A stretch of 64,000 bases of DNA from Gymnothorax reevesii (lineage: Eukaryota; Chordata; Actinopteri; Anguilliformes; Muraenidae): contig CM056583.1 of NCBI GenBank assembly GCA_029721435.1, forward strand, positions 46,901,120-46,965,119, written 5' to 3'. The first letter of the stretch is position 1. Each line of letters begins with the position of its first letter. The notes beneath the pieces are model-generated. The model was given only the letters and a program-made list of their open reading frames with translations, did no database searches and was not told the DNA's origin. Positions 61,001 through 61,693 of the stretch are shown piece by piece. The position numbers and the translations under genes were made by a program.

Positions 61001-61693
61001 TGCCGGGCAAGGGAAATAAATAAAACAGCTTTGTTCACTGCTCAAGCGCCTCCTGTTGGCTAGACGGGTGCTCGTCAGGAAGATTCTAAGTCTTTTCATG
61101 TCCGGGTATCCACCCTCGTTCTGAACTTGCGAAGATTCAACCAATGAGTGTATAAGAAGCAGTGGCTGACAGGCACGTGCTTCGGAAGAGAGCCGTGAAC
61201 TGTCTTCACTATCCTGAGTAGGCAGCAAGGGGTCGCATGCGAGCAAGATGTGTACATAGTTTAACAATTGGGCATTCCAGATTCAGGTGCGATTGGAGAT
61301 GCCAAATTAAAAAAAAAAGAAGTAGTTCTGGTCATGTCATTAAAGGGAGCTTTGAGTTATCTGGACTGTTGGTAAATGTTTAAAAATGAATTAAATCAGC
61401 ACACAGAGGACTTTGTAAAGCGATTGGATAAACACGACCATCACACCTGCAGTCTAAGCATGCATATAGCTGGCATTTGCCTGCGTCAGCGGTCTGGGCG
61501 CCCACCGTACCATCTGTGCGTCGCTGAAGCCTTGCGCCAGCTTGGGCTGCAAGATTTTCTCCAGGGTTCCCTCGGCCAGCTGGTGACTGCTGTTGCTGCC
61601 CCACACGTACACCAGCACGGCGTCGCTCTCCACGCCCGGCGCTGCCGAGCCCGCGCTGCACGAGCACAGGCAGTTTGACGCCAGGTTACAGAT
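2948..61693 (-). CDS. herc1: HERC1 giant E3 ubiquitin ligase, internal part (42 exons)
   Basis: This is a partial gene: 42 internal exons joined by GT-AG introns, all in one frame (~2,556 codons). Family knowledge: HERC1 is a cytosolic and Golgi-associated HECT ubiquitin ligase of about 4,860 residues. Its first RCC1-like domain acts on ARF/Rab GTPases and its C-terminal HECT domain transfers ubiquitin. Seen here, by residue of the fragment: RCC1-like repeats ~28-410, with recurring GxGxxGxLGxG and SSxxxxAL-type blocks; a helical region ~440-1610; a SPRY domain ~1613-1776; a low-complexity acidic and Ser-rich linker ~1777-2300; a UBA-like segment ~2346-2400; an acidic tail ~2490-2556. The SPRY position agrees with the human protein, where it starts near residue 2034, if ~350 N-terminal residues are missing upstream. 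No frameshift or internal stop was found. The start codon, WD40 repeats, second RCC1-like domain and HECT domain lie outside the window. HERC2 was considered, but it has no SPRY domain in this arrangement. Confidence 0.96.
3660..3787 (-). CDS. herc1: HERC1 exon w41
   Basis: It is 128 bp, phase 2 to 1. It encodes [18 protein letters not shown] and a basic Pro/Arg-rich segment. The identification rests on splice signals (GGCAG acceptor, GTGAGA donor) and exact phase fit on both sides. I do not clearly recall the family sequence here. Confidence 0.78.
3887..3909. repeat. (GT)n microsatellite
   Basis: About 11 GT units in the intron just upstream (5' in the gene) of exon w41, within a wider GT-rich tract to ~4060. 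Confidence 0.9.
4081..4560. mobile_element. Possible MITE with inverted ends
   Basis: The ends are inverted copies: TAATTCATTGGACA near 4087 and TCCAATGAATTA near 4530. There are about 480 bp between them and no coding capacity. The family is not recognised. Confidence 0.45.
4787..4994 (-). CDS. herc1: HERC1 exon w40: UBA-like segment end plus acidic linker
   Basis: It is 208 bp, phase 1 to 2. [13 protein letters not shown] completes the UBA-like helix 3, followed by an acidic Pro/Ser linker. The acceptor is CCTCAG and the donor GTGCGG. Confidence 0.9.
4995..6198. other. AT-rich intron, no gene seen
   Basis: This is the intron between w39 and w40. The sequence is AT-rich without a recognisable repeat or exon. 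Short open frames here show no family resemblance. Confidence 0.6.
6199..7863 (+). mobile_element. Tc1-like transposon, heavily decayed
   Basis: It has TA-flanked ends with inverted similarity (CAGCCCCGATTCC left; GGGAATGGGGTTGCA right). The interior resembles a Tc1-like transposase from an ATG at 6558. Fragments such as [18 protein letters not shown] are visible, with frameshifts, stops and a local GGAAAAAGT duplication at ~7060-7105. It is non-functional. Confidence 0.8.
7864..8504. other. Intron, nothing recognised
   Basis: AT-rich sequence with a G run near 8234. No exon, RNA gene or repeat family was recognised. Confidence 0.5.
8505..8588 (-). CDS. herc1: HERC1 exon w39: UBA-like segment, first part
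   Basis: It is 84 bp, phase 1 to 1. It encodes [20 protein letters not shown] and YKAMEAAG. The MGF-S-x-x-x-I-x-x-A-x-x-A pattern is that of a ubiquitin-associated three-helix fold. The acceptor is TTCCAG and the donor GTACTC. Confidence 0.94.
9312..9484 (-). CDS. herc1: HERC1 exon w38
   Basis: It is 173 bp, phase 2 to 1. It encodes [14 protein letters not shown], an Ala/Pro-rich stretch and [16 protein letters not shown]. The acceptor is CTTTTAG and the donor GTAAGA. It is well conserved at the N-terminal side and more variable in the middle. Confidence 0.91.
9930..10612. mobile_element. Possible fragments of Tc1-type ends
   Basis: CAGTGCCCTC motifs and a CCAAAATTATTGGCAC motif typical of one Tc1 TIR family occur at ~9933 and ~10000, and an inverted GGAGGGCGGCAATA occurs near 10573. 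The middle is unrecognised. Confidence 0.4.
10620..11865 (+). mobile_element. Tc1-like transposon, decayed
   Basis: The left end is CAGTGCCCTCCATTAATATT. The interior has translated similarity to Tc1-like transposases near 11220-11380. A degenerate GACAGATGAGACCAAAAT block at ~11440 corresponds to the first catalytic Asp region, and an SPDQNP-like block lies near 11620. Many stops and frameshifts are present. Confidence 0.7.
11866..12805. other. AT-rich intron, nothing recognised
   Basis: This is part of the long w37-w38 intron. No coding or repeat signal was identified beyond simple AT richness. Confidence 0.5.
12806..13893 (+). mobile_element. pogo/Tigger-like DNA transposon remnant
   Basis: The ends are roughly inverted (ATACCGATTTGATCCGAAT left; ATATTCAGGTCAATACGAT right). 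At ~13120-13230 the frame reads [20 protein letters not shown] and GKRYDVTER, which resembles the N-terminal DNA-binding helix-turn-helix of pogo-type transposases. The catalytic domain is not preserved. Confidence 0.6.
14590..14857 (-). CDS. herc1: HERC1 exon w37: Ser-rich linker
   Basis: It is 268 bp, phase 1 to 2. It encodes [17 protein letters not shown], a Ser-rich tract and [18 protein letters not shown]. The donor is fixed at GTGCGT (14584-14589) because only this phase joins w38. The acceptor CCCAAAG has a weak pyrimidine tract. Confidence 0.9.
14975..15120. repeat. Dispersed repeat, related to 43540-44150
   Basis: It shares GTCCGGGCCACAATG, CTCTGAAAC and CTAGATGC blocks, in the same order, with the sequence around 43545-43610 and 44100-44125. 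It is an unidentified family with no coding capacity. Confidence 0.6.
15591..15661 (+). mobile_element. LINE 3' end fragment (L2-like)
   Basis: It shows a tail resembling L2-group 3' ends (TACAGCACTTTGGAAATG and GTGCTATATAGTAAATAAA), then a short TATGG repeat. It is a small fragment, called by pattern memory only. Confidence 0.5.
15718..16432. mobile_element. Large fold-back (long inverted repeat) element
   Basis: Two arms of about 330-350 bp are inverted copies of each other. The left arm begins CATAACGAGTACTAACC-like at ~15718. The right arm ends GGTTAGTACTCGTTATG at ~16430. The arms share AGGGCCCTGACATTTAAAAC and CATGCAAAGAAATC blocks in opposite orientation, and the centre is near 16070. 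Arm identity is high but imperfect. There is no coding capacity. It sits 57 bp past the donor of exon w36. Confidence 0.88.
16489..17267 (-). CDS. herc1: HERC1 exon w36: longest exon in the window
   Basis: It is 779 bp (phase 2 to 1), or 755 bp if the acceptor ending at 17244 is used. Both acceptors give AG|C and stay in frame, differing by eight codons. It encodes [20 protein letters not shown], a long acidic linker rich in [37 protein letters not shown] and a C-terminal helix. The donor is GTAGGA. Its open frame runs on into the intron at both ends, and those extensions are not coding. Confidence 0.92.
17742..17766. repeat. (GT)n microsatellite
   Basis: About 12 GT units in the w35-w36 intron. 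Confidence 0.9.
17900..18570 (-). mobile_element. Non-LTR retrotransposon RT remnant (L2/Rex-like)
   Basis: Read on the minus strand, degenerate reverse-transcriptase motifs appear in the right order: ITPFLKK (~18515), FLAKVLEKG (~18415), a decayed AFD block (~18235), SWFTSYLSD (~18150) and [13 protein letters not shown] (~18070). Several stops and frameshifts are present. It is a non-LTR LINE, not a retrovirus: no LTR, gag or protease was seen. Confidence 0.8.
19000..20000 (+). mobile_element. Non-autonomous repeat family R1, copy 1
   Basis: The segment 19080-19270 matches the reverse complement of ~52320-52500 block by block (GGGCTGCCTTTT, GAATTATTCCACCC and CAACATCCC-type motifs). The segment 19560-19760 is similar to the reverse complement of 22560-22740 (CTCTGCTAC, CAGTGAGTCACAG, AAATTCACAGT). 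It is rich in GCTAGCTAG. No open frame. The boundaries are approximate. Confidence 0.6.
20360..20600 (-). mobile_element. Tc1-like transposase C-terminal remnant
   Basis: On the minus strand this reads [20 protein letters not shown] after a decayed lead. That is the conserved C-terminal block of one Tc1-like group, followed by an AT-rich tail. Only the 3' end is present. Confidence 0.7.
20600..20886. repeat. GT-rich low-complexity tract
   Basis: Mixed GTGTGC/GTGAGT repeats of ~280 bp directly abut the donor of exon w35. They produce spurious open frames rich in Cys/Val and His/Thr. Confidence 0.85.
20887..21157 (-). CDS. herc1: HERC1 exon w35
   Basis: It is 271 bp, phase 1 to 2. It encodes a Glu/Ser linker, [37 protein letters not shown] and [10 protein letters not shown]. 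The acceptor is CTGCAG and the donor GTACTA. A GT-rich low-complexity tract follows it. Confidence 0.93.
21660..21956. repeat. GT-rich low-complexity tract
   Basis: Irregular GTGTGT/ATACAT repeats of ~300 bp abut the donor of exon w34. The open frames here are repeat artefacts. Confidence 0.85.
21957..22176 (-). CDS. herc1: HERC1 exon w34
   Basis: It is 220 bp, phase 0 to 1. It encodes [35 protein letters not shown] and [16 protein letters not shown]. The acceptor is CTGCAG. The donor GTCAGA is weak and is followed by a long GT-rich tract. Confidence 0.92.
22300..22990 (-). mobile_element. Non-autonomous repeat family R1, copy 2 (partial)
   Basis: It is related in opposite orientation to 19400-20000 (shared CTCTGCTAC, CAGTGAGTCACAGACATT and AAATTCACAGTTAACC blocks). 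It is GCTAGC-rich and non-coding. Confidence 0.55.
23123..23206 (-). CDS. herc1: HERC1 exon w33: SPRY domain end
   Basis: It is 84 bp, phase 0 to 0. It encodes [20 protein letters not shown] and YSSNPGEK, the C-terminal SPRY strands. The acceptor is GACAG and the donor GTGAGT. Confidence 0.95.
23335..23574 (-). CDS. herc1: HERC1 exon w32: SPRY domain core
   Basis: It is 240 bp, phase 0 to 0 (80 codons). It encodes [56 protein letters not shown] and AKNNK. The G-D-x-I-x-x-x-x-D-M block is a SPRY hallmark. The acceptor is CATCAG and the donor GTGAGT. Confidence 0.97.
23808..24130 (+). mobile_element. tRNA-derived SINE
   Basis: It begins with a pol III-type head: an A-box-like GTGGTGGTGCAGTTGTTAAA and a B-box-like GGTCCTGAGATTGAGTCC. 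A body with CAAAATCACTTCACTCCC and CACTTCATGCTACAGAAAC blocks follows, of a kind common in fish SINEs. It lies in the w31-w32 intron. Confidence 0.7.
24205..24584. repeat. 29-bp minisatellite (~13 copies)
   Basis: The unit is roughly CACTGGCAGTGCTCTCTGGT plus TCCTGCCAA, with variants (ACAGAGAGTGC, TACCAACAC). It lies in the SPRY-domain intron between w31 and w32, about 25 bp from the w31 donor. Confidence 0.95.
24610..24777 (-). CDS. herc1: HERC1 exon w31: SPRY domain, first part
   Basis: It is 168 bp, phase 0 to 0 (56 codons). It encodes [32 protein letters not shown] and GCFIWK, the first SPRY strands. The donor GTAGTG lies about 25 bp from the edge of the 29-bp minisatellite. Confidence 0.95.
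24866..24961 (-). CDS. herc1: HERC1 exon w30
   Basis: It is 96 bp, phase 0 to 0. It encodes [20 protein letters not shown] and a short hydrophilic tail just before the SPRY domain. The acceptor is TTTCAG and the donor GTATCT. Confidence 0.93.
25437..25534 (-). CDS. herc1: HERC1 exon w29
   Basis: It is 98 bp, phase 1 to 0. It encodes [20 protein letters not shown] and [12 protein letters not shown]. The acceptor is TCTTAG and the donor GTAAGG. Confidence 0.94.
25706..25867 (-). CDS. herc1: HERC1 exon w28
   Basis: It is 162 bp, phase 1 to 1. It encodes [20 protein letters not shown] and [12 protein letters not shown]. The acceptor is CCTCAG and the donor GTACCT. Confidence 0.93.
26457..26623 (-). 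CDS. herc1: HERC1 exon w27
   Basis: It is 167 bp, phase 2 to 1. It encodes [20 protein letters not shown] and an acidic end. The acceptor is CTCCAG. The donor GTGAGA lies inside a GAG-rich stretch. Confidence 0.92.
26624..28019. other. Intron, nothing recognised
   Basis: AT-rich sequence in the w26-w27 intron. No exon or repeat family was identified with confidence. Confidence 0.5.
28025..28498 (-). mobile_element. SINE family S1, copy 1
   Basis: On the minus strand the head at 28498 has a tRNA-like A box (GGGATAGCTCACTCTGTTAA) and B box (GCGGGTTCGTACC). The body includes GTTCGTTGCTCAAGCGCCTC and AACTTGCGAAGATTCAAC. An A-rich tail (poly-T on plus) lies at ~28025-28033. It is the most complete of the three copies, keeping both pol III boxes. 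Confidence 0.85.
28735..28880 (+). mobile_element. tRNA-like SINE head (common fish type)
   Basis: CACGGTGGCACAGTGGTTAG (A box), GCCTCACAGCAAGAAGGA and GAGGGTTCGTATC (B box) are followed by TTTCTGTGTGGAGTTTGCAT and CTCCGGGTACTCCGGTTTCC. This head is widespread in teleost genomes. It is not a functional tRNA. Confidence 0.75.
29395..29600 (+). mobile_element. SINE/LINE 3' tail fragment
   Basis: It contains GGGCAGCTGTGGCTACAAAA, GTGTGAGTGAATGAATAATG and TTTGAGTGTCCAGAAAAGTG followed by ATTATTATTA, a 3' tail type common in fish retroposons. Confidence 0.6.
29680..31149. other. Intron with a short internal direct repeat
   Basis: No exon. CAAAGATTCACCTT and a following TAATACGCGA-containing block occur at ~29990-30070 and again at ~30458-30545, a degenerate direct repeat. 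The rest is unrecognised. Confidence 0.5.
31150..31390 (-). CDS. herc1: HERC1 exon w26
   Basis: It is 241 bp, phase 1 to 2. It encodes [35 protein letters not shown] and [13 protein letters not shown], an armadillo-like helical segment. The acceptor is TTTTTAG and the donor GTGAGG. Confidence 0.94.
31502..31622 (-). CDS. herc1: HERC1 exon w25
   Basis: It is 121 bp, phase 0 to 1. It encodes a basic amphipathic helix, including [20 protein letters not shown] and KVLAEKEQ. The acceptor is TTCTCAG and the donor GTTTGT. Confidence 0.93.
31807..32004 (-). CDS. herc1: HERC1 exon w24
   Basis: It is 198 bp, phase 0 to 0 (66 codons). It encodes [36 protein letters not shown] and [15 protein letters not shown]. 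The acceptor is TGCAG and the donor GTAAGA. Confidence 0.95.
32424..32787. repeat. 185-bp near-identical tandem duplication
   Basis: ATTTCTTCTACTTTAGCTTA starts at 32424 and again at 32609. About 180 bp follow nearly identically in each copy, ending TCATCCATGTGAAAAAATA. The duplicated unit is at one end of the Tc1-like element that continues to ~33090, so the duplication is of a transposon terminus. Confidence 0.92.
33099..35288. mobile_element. Inserted element with ~22-bp TIRs and 8-bp TSD
   Basis: The ends are CATAGACTGTATAAAAAGAT and the inverse ATCTTTTAATACAGTCTATG. They are flanked on both sides by CTTTTGAC (33091-33098 and 35289-35296), an 8-bp target duplication as made by hAT-type transposases. 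It inserted into the older Tc1-like element. It holds a LINE fragment. A related fragment lies at ~42430-42600 in inverse orientation. Confidence 0.82.
33780..35160 (-). mobile_element. L1-type LINE ORF2 3' fragment
   Basis: Minus-strand translation near 35150-34900 reads [33 protein letters not shown] and [17 protein letters not shown]. This is the region after the RT domain of L1-type LINEs. Farther on (~34150) there is a decayed [12 protein letters not shown] stretch. Stops are frequent and no 5' half is present. Confidence 0.75.
36600..36735 (-). mobile_element. SINE family S1, old partial copy
   Basis: GGCATTTCCAACTCCACCCA and GAATGTCCAATG resemble the 3' end of the S1 SINE (GGCATCTCCAAACCCACCCG in copy 1), at greater divergence. 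Confidence 0.5.
37267..37502 (-). CDS. herc1: HERC1 exon w23
   Basis: It is 236 bp, phase 1 to 0. It encodes [38 protein letters not shown] and [13 protein letters not shown]. The acceptor is CCTCAG and the donor GTACCA. The 5.3-kb intron after it holds the nested transposon complex. Confidence 0.94.
37947..37995 (-). CDS. herc1: HERC1 microexon w22 (49 bp)
   Basis: It starts in phase 0 and ends in phase 1, exactly what w23 needs. It encodes [16 protein letters not shown] and the first base of Gly. The acceptor is CTGAAG and the donor GTTAGT. Without it the frame between w21 and w23 does not close. Confidence 0.8.
38197..38248 (-). CDS. herc1: HERC1 microexon w21 (52 bp)
   Basis: It is needed to connect the phase-2 end of w20. 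The sequence reads [18 protein letters not shown]. It has a strong acceptor (TTTTTCAG) and a consensus donor (GTGAGT). It ends in phase 0. I found it by following splice phase rather than by homology recall. Confidence 0.82.
38380..38445. repeat. (CA)n/(CACG)n microsatellite overlapping a splice donor
   Basis: A CA-rich tract with CACG interruptions runs directly up to exon w20. On the gene strand it is a (GT)n tract whose first GT is the splice donor. Confidence 0.92.
38446..38749 (-). CDS. herc1: HERC1 exon w20
   Basis: It is 304 bp, phase 1 to 2. It encodes [20 protein letters not shown], a Ser/Thr/Pro linker, [20 protein letters not shown] and an acidic end. The acceptor is TCTCAG. The donor is the first GT of a long (GT)n tract, so the splice site itself lies in a microsatellite. 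Confidence 0.93.
39044..39582. mobile_element. piggyBac-like MITE with TTAA target sites
   Basis: TTAA at 39040-39043 and 39583-39586 flanks inverted ends CCTATAATGCCC and GGGCATTATAG. It is 539 bp and non-coding, consistent with a non-autonomous piggyBac-type element. It also carries two GATA-rich ATCATATCTGATAC-type motifs inside. Confidence 0.8.
39877..41200 (+). mobile_element. Tc1-like transposon remnant
   Basis: The left end has AAAAAGTTGGGACAGTGTGG and a second AAAAAAGTTGGGACAGGAG, the duplicated motif of long-TIR Tc1-like elements. Later blocks (~40850-41090: TATTTCAACAAGGCAATGAC, TGTAGCCCAGACC) match the transposase segment around the second catalytic Asp and the Pro-Asp motif. It is interrupted by an L2-like tail at 40240-40400. 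Confidence 0.7.
40240..40400 (+). mobile_element. LINE 3' end fragment inserted in Tc1 remnant
   Basis: GACTGAAGACCTTCCTCTTC followed by a TTTTTATGACTGTTTTGCAC stretch and (ATT)n resembles L2-group LINE 3' ends. Confidence 0.5.
41483..41657 (-). CDS. herc1: HERC1 exon w19 with two in-frame acceptors
   Basis: It encodes an acidic, Glu/Pro/Ser-rich linker ([11 protein letters not shown] near its end). It starts in phase 0 and ends in phase 1 at donor GTAAAA. Two acceptors 18 bp apart are both in frame: one gives 175 bp (upper end 41657) and the other 157 bp (upper end 41639). I cannot choose from sequence alone, and gave the branch-point-proximal one. Confidence 0.8.
42430..42610. repeat. Fragment related to the 33.1-35.3 kb insertion
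   Basis: It starts ATGTATAAAAAGATGG like the left TIR. GTTTATGAGAAAATAACCC and AATTTATTATTTCACT correspond, in inverse order, to 33470-33520. Confidence 0.6.
43178..43367. mobile_element. Short MITE with CG-rich inverted ends
   Basis: Inverted termini GATACCCCCCGCAACAA and TTCGTTGCGGGGGGTAT enclose ~150 bp with a CACACGCACACACACACGG/GACGGAC tract. It is non-coding. Confidence 0.7.
43512..43550. repeat. (CCGT)n microsatellite
   Basis: About seven to eight CCGT/CCAT tetranucleotide units. Confidence 0.9.
43632..44098 (-). mobile_element. SINE family S1, copy 2, with 16-bp target duplication
   Basis: Flanked by TAAGCTACTCATGATC at 43616-43631 and again at 44099-44114. A poly-T tract at the low-coordinate side is the A-tail of a minus-strand insertion. 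The body matches copies at 28.0 and 60.9 kb. It interrupts the dispersed repeat that is continuous at 14975-15120. Confidence 0.93.
44195..44235. repeat. (ATT)n microsatellite
   Basis: About 12 ATT units in the w18 to w19 intron, just beyond the w18 donor. Confidence 0.9.
44313..44439 (-). CDS. herc1: HERC1 exon w18
   Basis: It is 127 bp, phase 2 to 0. It encodes [20 protein letters not shown] and a Ser/Thr/Pro tail ending PKQ. The acceptor is TCTCAG and the donor GTAAAC. Confidence 0.93.
44815..44926 (-). CDS. herc1: HERC1 exon w17
   Basis: It is 112 bp, phase 1 to 2. It encodes [19 protein letters not shown] and [15 protein letters not shown]. The acceptor is TTGCAG. The donor GTGAGT splits a Lys codon. 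Confidence 0.93.
44927..45622. other. Intron, no gene seen
   Basis: The w16-w17 intron contains AAGGGCCAGTGTGGGTGCAG and CATTCCAACCAAGCA, a phrase common in fish dispersed repeats (45195-45235). Otherwise it is unrecognised. Confidence 0.45.
45623..45796 (-). CDS. herc1: HERC1 exon w16
   Basis: It is 174 bp, phase 1 to 1. It encodes [27 protein letters not shown] and [12 protein letters not shown]. The acceptor is CTGCAG and the donor GTGAGG. Confidence 0.93.
45797..46626. other. Intron, nothing recognised
   Basis: AT-rich intron between w15 and w16 without a recognised repeat, exon or RNA gene. Confidence 0.5.
46627..46854 (-). CDS. herc1: HERC1 exon w15
   Basis: It is 228 bp, phase 1 to 1. 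It encodes [20 protein letters not shown] and [14 protein letters not shown]. The acceptor is TTCAG and the donor GTAAGA, close to consensus. Confidence 0.94.
47456..47647 (-). CDS. herc1: HERC1 exon w14
   Basis: It is 192 bp, phase 1 to 1. It encodes a very Leu-rich stretch ([20 protein letters not shown]) and then [13 protein letters not shown]. The Leu run resembles a membrane segment, but it matches the helical-repeat pattern of soluble HERC1. The acceptor is CCGCAG and the donor GTGAGC. Confidence 0.93.
47648..48673. other. Intron, nothing recognised
   Basis: The w13-w14 intron. It has an A-rich run at ~48172-48195. No recognised element or exon. Confidence 0.5.
48674..48806 (-). CDS. 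herc1: HERC1 exon w13
   Basis: It is 133 bp, phase 0 to 1 (44 codons plus one base). It encodes [18 protein letters not shown] and [17 protein letters not shown], an amphipathic helical repeat. The acceptor is GGCAG and the donor GTGAGA. Confidence 0.94.
49390..49772. mobile_element. Palindromic MITE
   Basis: Two arms of ~180 bp are inverted copies. The ends are GGTCACACTTTAGATTAAGT and the inverse ACTTCATCTAAAGTGTGACC. Inside, AACACATCCTTA/AAGGATGTGTT and GCATGTGATG/CATCACATGC pair in opposite orientation. It is 383 bp and non-coding. Confidence 0.92.
49785..50285 (+). mobile_element. LINE 3' end with RT C-terminal coding remnant (L2-like)
   Basis: Plus-strand translation reads [40 protein letters not shown] and [13 protein letters not shown], the segment after the RT of L2-type LINEs. 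A 3' UTR-like tail with CATTTGTTTCGACTGGCATT ends near 50285. It abuts the palindromic MITE. Confidence 0.85.
50362..50514 (-). CDS. herc1: HERC1 exon w12
   Basis: It is 153 bp, phase 0 to 0 (51 codons). It encodes [15 protein letters not shown], a Pro/Ser linker and [20 protein letters not shown]. The acceptor is TGCAG and the donor GTACAG. Confidence 0.94.
50620..50829 (-). CDS. herc1: HERC1 exon w11
   Basis: It is 210 bp, phase 0 to 0 (70 codons). It encodes [12 protein letters not shown], a Pro/Ser-rich insert and a helix [17 protein letters not shown]. The acceptor is TATAG and the donor GTGCGT. Confidence 0.94.
51335..52500 (-). mobile_element. Non-autonomous repeat family R1, copy 3
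   Basis: 52320-52500 is the reverse complement of the 19080-19270 segment. The other end has GGGGACCTATTATGATGTTTTTT, a motif frequent at the ends of fish MITE families. It is ~1.1 kb, GCTAGCTAG-rich and without an open frame. Confidence 0.6.
52698..52823 (-). CDS. herc1: HERC1 exon w10
   Basis: It is 126 bp, phase 0 to 0. It encodes [20 protein letters not shown] and [16 protein letters not shown], a strongly conserved HERC1 block. The acceptor is GCGCAG and the donor GTAACT. Confidence 0.95.
53094..53259 (-). CDS. herc1: HERC1 exon w9: post-RLD helical region
   Basis: It is 166 bp, phase 2 to 0 (55 codons after the split Arg). It encodes [14 protein letters not shown] and [13 protein letters not shown]. 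The acceptor TTGAAG lies about 10 bp from the edge of a 40-bp minisatellite. The donor is GTACAG. Confidence 0.94.
53271..54010. repeat. 40-bp minisatellite (~18 copies)
   Basis: The unit is roughly CACTTTCACATTTAACACAC plus ACTCAACATACCGGCACACA. Between ~53740 and 53975 a two-unit (~79 bp) higher-order form with AACGTACCGG and TTTAGCACACTC variants is repeated three times. It begins about 10 bp upstream of the acceptor of exon w9. Confidence 0.96.
54275..54700. mobile_element. Possible MITE (GTCCACACG-type ends)
   Basis: AGTCCACACGTACACGCGTA near 54290 and CCGTGGACAAGACCTTA near 54690 resemble the inverted ends of a common fish MITE family with 'cacgtgga' termini. The interior is non-coding. 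Confidence 0.4.
54788..54945. repeat. ~41-bp tandem repeat (4 copies)
   Basis: The unit is TAAAACAGCATTACTGCC plus AACAGAGCATCCCCTTTAAC. The four copies are diverged by a few bases each. Confidence 0.88.
54950..56011. other. Intron, nothing recognised
   Basis: AT-rich w8-w9 intron sequence. GGGCCCACTGTGTAAGGC at ~55217 echoes a common fish repeat phrase. No exon was found. Confidence 0.45.
56012..56146 (-). CDS. herc1: HERC1 exon w8: end of RCC1-like domain
   Basis: It is 135 bp, phase 2 to 2. It encodes [16 protein letters not shown] followed by a helical FLERYC stretch, the transition out of the propeller. The acceptor is GCGCAG and the donor GTGCGC. Confidence 0.94.
56147..56824. other. 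Intron, nothing recognised
   Basis: The w7-w8 intron. The plus-strand open frames overlapping exon w8 are shadows. Confidence 0.5.
56825..56996 (-). CDS. herc1: HERC1 exon w7: last RCC1-like blade
   Basis: It is 172 bp, phase 1 to 2. It encodes [23 protein letters not shown] and [15 protein letters not shown] sequence, closing the first propeller. The acceptor is TTTCAG and the donor GTAAGA. Confidence 0.96.
57445..57589 (-). CDS. herc1: HERC1 exon w6: RCC1-like blade
   Basis: It is 145 bp, phase 0 to 1. It encodes [22 protein letters not shown] and [11 protein letters not shown]. The acceptor is ACGCAG and the donor GTCAGG, a non-optimal GT donor. Confidence 0.95.
57985..58030. repeat. (GT)n(GC)n microsatellite next to a donor
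   Basis: About 14 GT units, then GCGCGCGCGC and CACACGCACG. It abuts the donor of exon w5. The alternating purine-pyrimidine tract has Z-DNA-forming composition. Confidence 0.93.
58039..58166 (-). CDS. herc1: HERC1 exon w5: RCC1-like blade
   Basis: It is 128 bp, phase 1 to 0. It encodes [19 protein letters not shown] and [15 protein letters not shown]. The donor GTACGTGCG runs directly into a (GT)n/(GC)n microsatellite at about 57985-58030. Confidence 0.96.
58266..58409 (-). CDS. herc1: HERC1 exon w4: RCC1-like blade
   Basis: It is 144 bp, phase 1 to 1. It encodes [22 protein letters not shown] and WSFGGGDN, where the Gly codon is split across the next junction. The acceptor is CCACAG and the donor GTGCGT. 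Confidence 0.96.
58907..59003 (-). CDS. herc1: HERC1 exon w3: RCC1-like blade
   Basis: It is 97 bp, starts in phase 0 and ends after one base of a Gly codon. It encodes [12 protein letters not shown] and [13 protein letters not shown], a canonical RCC1 blade. The acceptor is CCTGCAG and the donor GTACGC. Confidence 0.96.
59382..59640. mobile_element. Possible MITE (CTTAAAATAAGA-rich)
   Basis: CACTGCAAAAACTGTCTATC and AAGTCACTTTGTCTTAAAAT near the left are typical of a dispersed fish repeat. GTCTTAAAATAAGAC is itself palindromic, and CTTATTTTAAG recurs at ~59471. It lies in the w2-w3 intron. Confidence 0.5.
59784..60095 (-). CDS. herc1: HERC1 exon w2: RCC1-like blades
   Basis: It is 312 bp, phase 0 to 0 (104 codons). 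It carries two RCC1-type repeats, recognisable by [32 protein letters not shown] and [14 protein letters not shown]. The acceptor is TGCAG and the donor GTGAGG. It is very highly conserved in the family and is the strongest single identifier of HERC1 here. Confidence 0.97.
60096..60734. other. Intron, nothing recognised
   Basis: The beginning of the w1-w2 intron on its downstream side. No recognised feature. Confidence 0.5.
60742..60812. mobile_element. Miniature Tc1-end palindrome
   Basis: CCGTTTCCAAAAAAACTGGG and the inverse AACTTTTTTGGAAACAGGG lie within ~70 bp, around a GTGTAAAATGTA motif like the Tc1 TIR at 7820-7850. It is probably an internally deleted, solo-TIR derivative. Confidence 0.55.
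60870..61323 (+). mobile_element. SINE family S1, copy 3, 5'-truncated
   Basis: Flanked by AGTTCTGGTCA at 60859-60869 and 61324-61334 (11-bp target duplication). It begins inside the tRNA-like head: the B box CGGGTTCGAACCGC is present and the A box is missing. It ends in an A-rich tail. Confidence 0.9.
61511..61693 (-). CDS. herc1: HERC1 exon w1: start of RCC1-like domain 1
   Basis: It is 183 bp, phase 0 at both ends (61 codons). The acceptor CCACAG ends at 61694 and the donor GTACGG begins at 61510. It encodes a short Cys/Ser-rich lead-in and then the first RCC1-like blade ([12 protein letters not shown]). This is the most upstream exon I can recognise. The earlier exons must lie above 64000 or be too diverged to see. 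Confidence 0.9.

Noticed and set aside
2948..61693. HERC2 instead of HERC1
   Set aside because: HERC2 has three RCC1-like domains plus cyt-b5, MIB, CPH, ZZ and DOC domains. Here an RCC1-like domain is followed at the HERC1 distance by a SPRY domain.
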